Shown here one piece after another: positions 37,295-46,216 of a stretch of 64,000 bases of DNA (the stretch's first letter is position 1; every line of letters starts with the position of its first letter). The notes beneath the pieces were generated by a model. The model was given only the letters and a program-made list of their open reading frames with translations. It was not told the origin of the DNA and ran no database searches. Position numbers and translations under genes: made by a program. The stretch spans positions 29,907,201 through 29,971,200 of the forward strand of contig OZ038422.1 of assembly GCA_964036155.1 (NCBI GenBank), written 5' to 3'. Source of the stretch: Diploscapter coronatus (Eukaryota > Nematoda > Chromadorea > Rhabditida > Rhabditidae).

Positions 37295-40107
37295 TATAGT
37301 GATTCCGATATTGAAGTTTCAATATCTCCGAAAATATCGCATTCATGTAAACATCCTGAAATCGAAAGATGGTTGCTATTTTCTTTACGAAATACAGCTA
37401 TTATCGATTTATTTAGTTGGTAAGAATTTGTCTTTCGGGAAGGCTAACATTTTAATATTTTTTTTGTAATAATGAATGAAATTCACGGTATTCAAAGTTT
37501 CGATATTCCGAATTTCCCGACAAATAGACGCGAACCATGAAGCATTTAAAATTAGAGAAGCAAGACTAAAGTGATAAGACGGAATTCATAAGAGGAGTGT
37601 CATAGAATATCGATTGATAATTATTTTTAGGTGAAACCATAAATTTTAGATATAGTCAGTGATAAATAGAGTTTAGGGGAATGCATGCGAACCAATTTCT
37701 TCATGTTCTAAAACGTAGTCTATAGCAATCATTTCTCTGGTTTTCCTGCATTCAAATATTGGCACATTCACAATGAGACATTGAGCAAATACGATTTCCT
37801 GAAAAGAACTAAGGCAAGGACGAGAAAAGTGCAGTTTTATCAGCCAAGCCATATTCTATCAATCGGAATATTTGATAAATGAAATTATTCAAATCTTAGG
37901 ACTAAATAGTCCTAAAGCAATCTATTTTGCTTTTGATTTTAATTTTTACAAAAGAAAAATACCAAGACGATTAAAAATAAATAAAAATTGTATACAGTGA
38001 AATTACACAATTTTTAAAATATTCAGAAAATAACTAAATCGATAATTTATGGATAGAATGTGTAAAATTGCAATACTTTTGAAATAACTATCAATGAGTA
38101 GTCATCTTATCAGTACTTGAGTCATTCACTTTCTTTATTGATCTAAACGTTTAAGGGGCTTTCGCACTCTCTATCAGTTTGAAAAGGGGAGCATTTTAAG
38201 CAATTACTATGTGACGAGACCTTAAATGACGAAACTTACCTGTCAAATTCGATAACTCAGGAGAATGAAAATATTTTCAATGTCTGGCATAGATGCCTGA
38301 TTGGAAATATTCTTTTATACGAAGCTAAGCCTGAGGAAGTAAAATATTTGATCTTTTATTTTCATTATCAATGAGAATGCTCTTCTCTCTCCCTAGCGGA
38401 AAAAAGGGAAGTGCGAGGTCTTTCGTTGGCTCTGGTCTCTGACTCACTGACTCTTTCTTCTCTTGCTACGCTATTTTCAATTGCGGCTCGCGCCATCGTC
38501 TCTGCCTTGAACAGTGGACAACGGCTTTCTCGCAGACGATGGGGAATATGAAAGCAAATTTAAAATTTAGCTTTATTTCAAACTCCAACAAGTTACGAAT
38601 GAATGTAATTCTATCGTTGAAGAAGTATTGAATAATCTAAATTATGAAAAATATAACAGGGATATTAAATGAATTATATTTCTTGTAAATAAATAGATAA
38701 TTCCACGTTTATTTCGTATATATCTGTAAAATAAAGGTTTAATTATCCAAGTTTGAGCACACTCGTACACCTTCTACTCACACTCATACACTAATGACAA
38801 CTACTACGCTTACGCCGTGCCAGAACAAGAGCCACTAGTGCCTTTGAATCTGTTTGGGTGGCTCGGCACAGGCTAAAAAGTTTATCAAGCCTGATACGGG
38901 TGGTATGGTTGGAAACTCCCTAGAGTCCTAATCACAAAAAAGTGAAAATTAGGTCACATCTCCTAAGGCGAGCGGGGCTAGTTGGGGTTGAAAGTCGTAA
39001 TTTTGACGATTTTTATCAATTTCAGGAGGTACAAAGAAAACTTTTTTGCTGTAAAAGATTTTTGAATTTTTTTTGTTACTTTCGTGAGTCTGACCCATTC
39101 AAACCTCCATACCACGTATACCACAATAGATAGGCCCAAAATGTTTCCACAAAAGTTGCTCAGTTTGATGAGTTCTATCGATTGGTATACATTTCGAGCT
39201 TTTTCATACGCATCTTCGAAAATCCGATTTTTCTGGTCCGACTTCAGGGCGCTTTTTCGGTCAATTGGCCTGATTCAATTCCGGTTTTTTTTCAATATGA
39301 ATAGAATGAACAGAGCTCACAAATTATCGTGTGAAAAAATTTGGAGGTAATATCCAGAAGCAAATGAGAAAAGTTGACTTTTCTATCGAGGATCCCATAT
39401 TTCTGGCTTTTTTTTTTGCAGTTTCTAGCCGTAGCCTGTGTTAGAAAGGTCGGATTCGAAAAAAAAATGTTTGCACCAATCGACTCAGCTCGTCGAACTG
39501 AACAATCTGATATAGGTTTTGGAACATTAGAATGACTTTCGAAATTCGACCCCCGGACCCCGGTGCCCGAACCTTGACTTGAAAACCCCGGGGAAAAGCC
39601 CCAAAATCGTGTTCTCCAGGTCGAATGCAGGTAGAAAACTCTCAAGTACCTCTTCAAAACGAATCTGAGGTCTCTGGTCCGGGCACTTTCGAGAATTATG
39701 GAGAATCTGTTTGAAAAAAAATTGAAAATTAATTTTTATTATCACCATAATCACGAATATGCTTCAAATTTTTATGTTATCATTGATTGGAGAGAAAATC
39801 GATATTCATTCCGTAATTAGAATTCGAATTTGGAGCGAAATAGTCGCGTAGAAGAGAAACGAGGCGAATAGCGTAATTGTTGAATATCGACGTTCTCTCC
39901 CAATCAGTTATGTACAAATGGGTGTAATTGTGATAGGTGAATATCATAAAAGATCTTCAAAATCTCTTCAATTTGAACATTAAGTAAAATAAAAGAGGAT
40001 TTATACTAGAATGTGTTTCCTGATTATATGATAATTTCTACTGGATCAGTTTTATTGGAAAAATGTATGAAAAATAGGGAGGTAGCTTGTTTTTGGATGC
40101 TTTCATA
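37295..40107. other. Intergenic region with one fold-back element
   Basis: No gene recognised between the glycosyltransferase start and the MPEG1-like gene end. The part at 38940-39700 is locally GC-richer, with runs such as CCCCGGACCCCGGTGCC, and looks like a degraded repeat, but I could not assign it. A small fold-back element lies at 39784-39906. Confidence 0.4.
39784..39906. mobile_element. Short fold-back MITE
   Basis: Terminal inverted repeats of about 25 bp: TGATTGGAGAGAAAATCGAT at the left matches the reverse complement of the right end (ending GTTCTCTCCCAATCA) with few mismatches, and the match continues into GATATTCA. Total 123 bp. No target duplication could be fixed by eye. Confidence 0.65.
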
Positions 40108-42400
40108 TCACTGTCCACTATCCGGTGCTTTGGACAATGTGCAAATAAGCAAAGGGCATAAGACGCCAGTTTCGCTTTTTTTAATATCGAATTTGATATG
40201 AGCATAACCCTCGGGACAACTTTGATATTGGGACGTGAAACACGACGAAAATCCACCAAATTCGATGCTAGATCTTTGAGTAATTGGAGAATTCCTGCTA
40301 AGGCAAATGAAGGTGTTGCTGAAGAGACGAACAGACTGATAATGCTGCGGGCAGTCTGTGGTAGTGTGATTTTCTGCTGAAATGAGAATATTGTTGCGAT
40401 CAAGTTATTACGGCCTTTATATTGACATTTTCCCTCAAGTAACTTTGATATTTTATGGTCTTATTTTATAATCTATAATTGCAGTTATTTTTTGTATATT
40501 CGAAAGATCGCAAGAAGACGCACCCCAGAAGATACTTTCTCTGGTTTTTATCTTAATGTATAAATAGCCGAATTAGGTATTTTGTTATTCCCTCATATTT
40601 GTCAGTGTTTAATAAAGCGTTATATATTTCGTTTGTTATCCAGAACTATGCTGGACAGACTTTGCAAATATCGTTGAATTTTATAAACTAATTAAAAGGT
40701 CTGTGAGATTTCAACTAATCATGATTACATTCTTCTTAATACAAACCTGTGTAAACTCCACCGTAAAGTGCAATGTCCAAATCCTTCGGTGAAGACAAAC
40801 TCCGATCTCTTTTACACCAGTACACTCCATAGTTACGGTGAATTCTGAAGGAAACGTTTTTATCTTCATTGAGAATTCTGATTGCGGTAGCATTGCCATC
40901 CTAAATTAATGTAAATTCAAAATGGATTCAATCTGCCAAAATAACGTACCCAAACCTGCTCATATTCTAATCCAAACCAGGATTTCTCTTTGGCGTATAC
41001 AGTGCTGTTGATTTCATACAGCAGAATCGATTCGAATCCAACCGGACAAGAAGGTTGGCCAGTAATCGGGTTATCAGCGAATAAATCGTCCCTGAAGCCT
41101 GGGTCGTCCTTCAGCCGAGTTTGCAGTTTTTGCTCTGCCATTCTCATATTGTCATTGTCGAACGAACTGTTCTGCTGGTCAACGAATTCAAACGTTGAAT
41201 TTATATAGGTTCCGCCAAAATACGGTGCATCAATTTTATTGGAAAAAAGGTACGAAAAATAAGGAGGTCGTTTGATTTTGGGTGCTTTTATATCACTGTC
41301 CGACTTTTTAGACAATGTGCAAATAAATAAAGGGCATGAATCACTAGCTTTGCTGACGATATTCCACTTGGTCGGAGCATAACCCTCGGGACATTTTTGA
41401 TATTGGGACGTGTAACACGACGAAAATCCACCAAATTTGATACTAGATCTTTGAGTAATTGGGGAATTCCTGCCAAGACAAATGAAGTCTTTGTCGAAGA
41501 GACGAACAGAATGATAATGCCGTGGGCAGGCTGTGGTGATGTGATTTTCTGCTGAAATGAGAACATTGTTGCAACCAAGTTATCGTAATTTGTATATTAA
41601 TATTTTCCCTCAAGTAGCTTTGATATTTTATGTTTTATGAATTCTTATTTTATAATCTATAATCGCAGCTATTTTTGTATATTCAGAAGATCTCAATAAT
41701 CCTGGGGAGAAACTGCATCTCAGCAGATAGTTTCTCAGATTTTATCTTAATATATAAATAGCCGAATTAAGTATTTTTGTTCTTCCCTAATACTTTTCAG
41801 TGTTTAATAAAGTACTATATATTTTGCTTGTTATTCAGAACTGTGCTGGACAGACTTTGCAAATATCGTTGAATTTCATAGACTAAGGATTTTGGAAATT
41901 TCAACTAATCATGATTATATTCTTCTTAATCCAAACCTGTGTAAACTCCGCCGAAAAGTGTAATGTCCGAATCCTTCGATGGAGGCGAATCCCAATCTCT
42001 TTTACACCAGTACACTCCATAGTTACGATGAATTCTGAAGGAAACGTCTCTATCTGCATTGAGAATTCTTATTGCGGTGGCATTGCCGTCCTAAATTAAT
42101 GTAGATTCAAAATGAGTTTAATCTGCCAAAATAACGTACCCAAACTAGCTCATAGTCTAATCCAAATAAGAATTTATCTTTGAAATAAATAGTGCTGTTG
42201 ATTTCATACAGCAGAATCGATTCGAACCCAATCGGACAAGAAGGTTTGCCAGTAATCGGGTTATCAGCGAAGAAACTGTCCCTGTAGTCTGGTTCATTCT
42301 TCAGCCGAGTTTGCACTACTTGCTCTACTATCCTCATATAGCCATTGCCGAACCAGCTGTCTTTTTGGTCAATGTATTTAAATATTGTAGTCCCATAGAC
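39995..42400 (-). repeat. Tandem 1.2 kb duplication within the MPEG1-like gene
   Basis: Two head-to-tail copies about 1190 bp apart, roughly 41210-42400 and 39995-41210. Exons and the intron between P2 exons b and c are both conserved; for example CTGGACAGACTTTGCAAATA appears in both at about 40652 and 41843, and the coding text around CTGTGTAAACTCC at 40747 and 41938. High intron identity points to a recent duplication. At the junction, the last exon of copy 1 runs straight into the first exon of copy 2 as one 602-nt exon. Confidence 0.85.
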
Positions 42401-44461
42401 TCCGCCAAAATATGGGACAGACACAATTTTGCAACTGCCGTCGTCATCGTTCGCCTATAATTTATCAGAGAGCTCCATGAATATCGAGTGTATGAAGTTT
42501 CAATTAAAGAATCAGATTTGGGTTTAAATTTTCCCACGATCCAGAATTGATATTTCTCATATCTCGATTCGAATCGGAATTCCGAAAACCATTGATGGAT
42601 TTTTTATTCACTAGATTCTAAAGTAATTGCTATTTCACTCTGCTCGGACGACGTCAATTTTCGGTTCATTGTAATTATCACTATTTTAAGAGAAACTATT
42701 GGAAAAGGGGGTATTAACTACAAGAGGCCCAGTTTTTGAATTTTTCGAATCAGGGCTGTGCGAAGCTATGAATTGGAATTCAAAATGCCCAAACACCAGT
42801 TTCCTTTCTGGAAGAACTCATTTCGGCTCCAACTTCAGAATTTTTTTTTAAACTTTCAACATCTCACAACCTTGCTTCGAATAACATCAAAAGAATCTCT
42901 ATAACTGATAATAAAATTAAGATTACTTGGAAGTTGAAGTTGACTGCCTTGGGATTTGTGCAGCCTCGAATGATGTTCGCTTGATAGTAGGCAATAATTG
43001 CAGAATCAAGTTTTTCCTTCACCGCTTCGAGAACATCCAGACTGTATTGCGGGAAAGTTCTCGCACTCAACACTTCCGACAATCTCTTCACATGAAAGCG
43101 TAGGCCAACGATATCTTCCACAACGAAGTTTGTCTAAAAATTATCTTTGATAAATTCTCGAGGTTTTCGCTAGTTTGAAACATTGTGACAATGACTGGAT
43201 TCAATTTAAAGCTTTAGAAGTTAGATTAGTAATTTAAAATTTGTGTACTTCGGATTCGGAATTCCATTTTTATTCTTAATCGGAACAATGAAAATTGCAG
43301 TAATCAAACTCGGAAGGGAAATTGAGTTCAGTGCAAGGATCGTTTCAAAATAAAAGTAATTTAACCCACGTAAATTTCAGCACCATTGCTATCCATATTT
43401 ACAGTGAACGTGAAATTTCCTTTGCGAAATTCGTCGGTGTGCCTAATTTGACTTGACCTTTCTGTTTTTTTGATATTAGCTTTTGAATTAGTTTCGCTGG
43501 CTTCAAAAGATACGACGGACAAGTCAATCCCGATGCCGACACTGGTGGAAGTGCCTTCATTTGAAAACGAGCTTCCATCGTCTGACTCGACGTAATCCAG
43601 TTGTTCCAGACTAACGCCCATAATCGATTTCGTCACGAAATGCGTTCCGTACTGCTTCACAGTCATTTGTGCAAGGTACTCGGCCCTTCGAGGCATTCCT
43701 CTGCTCAACGCATCTGCGATTCCTTGTATTTCGTGTTGGAACGAATCGATGACTTTCATTTGTCCATCGTTCGCGACCATTTCGTAGGCCTCGTAGACGA
43801 CATTGAGCGTGTTCAGATCAGTGTTGAGTCGAGTCATAGTCTTTTTGATGTTGATGAATTCAGCGCTCAGTGAACCGCCGATGGACACAGGGCCAAAAAT
43901 GGGAATTTCGGCGCCGACAGTGATCGAGTTCTGCCGAGCCTGCAGAACAGAGAGGAAGTTGTCGTGGTGATCCTCGACTTGCCGAATTCGTCTCGATTCG
44001 ATCTTCGTCGTCCTCACTCCATTGGGAATCAGATATTCTCCATCTTCGGTGGTCTTGCACCGTGAGAAGTTCAGCTCTAGCACAGGAAATGTCGGGGTAT
44101 TCTGAAATAGATTGTATCTTATGTGTAAGGCTTCAAGCACTATTATTATCTAGACGAATCTTTAGCTCGTTCTTTAGGAAGCACAACTTGACAGAAGATA
44201 AAGTGCTCAAAAATGTTAATGCTTTCTAGGCAGATCTTATTCAACCTCAGCTTCACTGTTTTGATTTATACGAGCATTTTTATCGTAATGCACATTATTG
44301 AAAGAGATTTTTAGTTTTGAAAGATAATACCTGCAGACTGTCCCACCCGAAGCCAATGTGACTGGAGAGAAACTTGAGCGGAGTGTGTTCAGCCCATTTT
44401 GATTCGGTGCGATGAGCGAGCTGAGAACAATGAGCGATGGCGTGCAAGGCTTGTTGAGTTT
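40108..44461 (-). CDS. Perforin-2/MPEG1-like MACPF protein with two P2 domains
   Basis: Eight exons: 44461-44331, 44101-43370, 43133-42927, 42454-42140, 42090-41937, 41551-40950, 40900-40747, 40376-40108, giving 853 residues without the 5' exon. Near the N-terminus GFGWDSLQ and TTEDGEYLIP match MPEG1, and YGTHFVTKSIMG is the MACPF signature. It is followed by GCTNPKAVNF and the P2 hallmarks YFGG, NPITG-PSCP-GF, YWCK, FGGF-SC and CPEGY. The P2 block occurs twice, in tandem. MPEG1 proteins are pore-forming immune effectors acting on engulfed bacteria and usually end in a membrane anchor and short tail; here the frame stops soon after CTLSK with no membrane segment, so the product may be soluble or secreted. 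The signal-peptide exon was not found; it should lie beyond 44461 and end in phase 1. The stop (40108-40110) reflects a frame change relative to the first copy. Confidence 0.85.
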
Positions 44462-44686
44462 CTGAGTGTCAATACATCAATTTTCGCCTATATTTTTGTC
44501 AAAAACATTCGAAACAATAATTCCGAATAGCTCTGTTCACAATTATACCCAGATTCTGAACAAAAGATACGCGATATTGCAGAAAAGAGCGGAGAATAGA
44601 AGTAGGCGGATTAAGTGTGGATGGAGATCACAAATAGGTTGGCAAAAATCAGTTGTTACACCGATTTCTCTTTGGATTCCTCTTAA

Positions 44687-44962
44687 AAAATTTCCTAGCC
44701 TTATTATTCCCCACTAGGTGGGGGTCGGCTACCCTCAGCCCGTAATGGGACAGTCGGCCTATCCTAGCCACACAGGACTAGTGGCCCGGCCCGAGGACAG
44801 ACTGTTGTTGTGTGCAACAGCCGAGGGATTTTAGGCGAATTTTTCGTGGTTTTATCCACTACCAACATTTCTTAACCCCCTTGGTTTGGGTGAGGAGCGG
44901 GGGGCGAACTTGAGCCCTAGCTGTAGGCAGTAACACACAACCACTGCGCTACGCCGCTCTCA
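44687..44962 (-). mobile_element. tRNA-derived SINE, copy A
   Basis: On the minus strand it begins with a tRNA-like head: GGCGTAGCGCAGTGGTT resembles an A box, and CAAGTTCGCC about 45 nt later resembles a B box (GTTCRANNC). A non-tRNA body and a short A/T tail follow. The element is bracketed by a perfect 20-bp direct repeat (44667-44686 and 44963-44982), the target-site duplication expected of LINE-driven retroposition. A second diverged copy is at 58390-58670. Length about 276 bp. Confidence 0.88.
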
Positions 44963-45492
44963 TCTCTTTGGATTCCTCTTAATGTCTTTAATTTATGGAA
45001 GAAAAGTTACCACTGTTGGGAGGGATGTCTGACGATCCCAGGCAAACCGATGTGGAGAAGAAGAAAACGAGGAAAATATGCGATATCTCCTTCATACGAG
45101 TGGAGAATTTTCTGAATTTGAAAAGTAAAATCTATAATTAGGAAATTTTGGGAAGAAAAGTATAATAAATAAATGAACCAACTGATCCCAACTACCATAT
45201 CTTGTGGACTAGACCAGTGATTCATCTGGGTTTCCATCCCTATTGCTGAGGAATATTAGCGATCTCATCCTTGCTCTTAGATATCCGGCAAGTTAACGGC
45301 AAATTAATGACTCCATATGACAGGAAAACTTCAAGTGATTGATTTACGAAAAATTAAACTTTCAAGAGCACAATAACAATAGAAATAAGTTTATTTTCAA
45401 CACATACTCTTTAATTCTCGATAATTAAAGCATCAATTAAGAGAATGGTCAATGAATATGTTTATCTAGATAAATTGATTATTTTAGTCATT

Positions 45493-45606
45493 TCGAAAAA
45501 CTACCACCTCACCATGTCTTTGAAAGAAGAAGGAGAAGAAAAAATAGGGGGCGGAACGTGGTATTTTTGCGTAACAAAAAGACGTGGTGAGGTGGTAGTT
45601 TTTCGA
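45493..45606. mobile_element. Short fold-back MITE
   Basis: Terminal inverted repeats TCGAAAAACTACCACCTCAC at both ends, continuing as CAYGTCTTT, so about 30 bp per arm with one mismatch. Total 114 bp with a purine-rich loop. No protein-coding content. Confidence 0.75.
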
Positions 45607-46216
45607 GGTTGCCTTCGAAATAACCTTTGTTCTGTTGCGTATAAAGACAGGGTATGCTTTTCGCTTGATGAAAAGTCGCTCGCAAAAAGGGGTTTTCGAA
45701 TCGTCGTCTTCAGAAATTCATATCTTTGGCTAAATTGATCTTTTTTCATGTGATTTTAAAATATATAAGCTTGATTAGCCCATCAGGTTTTGAGAAAAAT
45801 ACTTTTATGGCTTTGTCTTCACAACGGGGATTTCAATTGCGCCCTTTACTGTTGATGCACAATTTCGAGAAAAAAAAGGGTTTTAGATCTGAAAACAACA
45901 TTCTATATCCGGCACCATTTCATGACTCATTTGAAATTTTGTAATTTTGTCCGATAATAAACATTTGATAAGAAATCACGTCAGGGAAAAACTCAGCATT
46001 CGCCAACCTAACGAACATTTTTACATAAAACGTCCTTATCAGTAGAGAAAAAGTACTTGTTCCTACCGATATACGTTGTCGTCAGTTAATACAGCTTCTC
46101 GACTTCCTTATTTTTAAAATAATTTAGCATTATTCGTTTTGAATTTTTTTTTAAAAATATTAATACCACTAATTGAAAATCTAATTAGACACCTTTAATT
46201 CTCCCTGGAACTAACC

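Larger units (their letters stand above)
44462..46216. other. Intergenic region with SINE and fold-back element
   Basis: Should hold the missing first exon of the MPEG1-like gene, but no signal-peptide exon in the right phase was recognised. Contains the SINE at 44687-44962 and a fold-back element at 45493-45606. Small open frames here (for example 45445-45738) overlap the fold-back element and have no support. Confidence 0.4.

Noticed and set aside
39292..39657. 121-codon frame on -
   Set aside because: No recognisable motif; probably part of a degraded repeat with local GC-rich runs.
45445..45738. 97-codon frame on +
   Set aside because: Overlaps the palindromic 45493-45606 element; no motifs.
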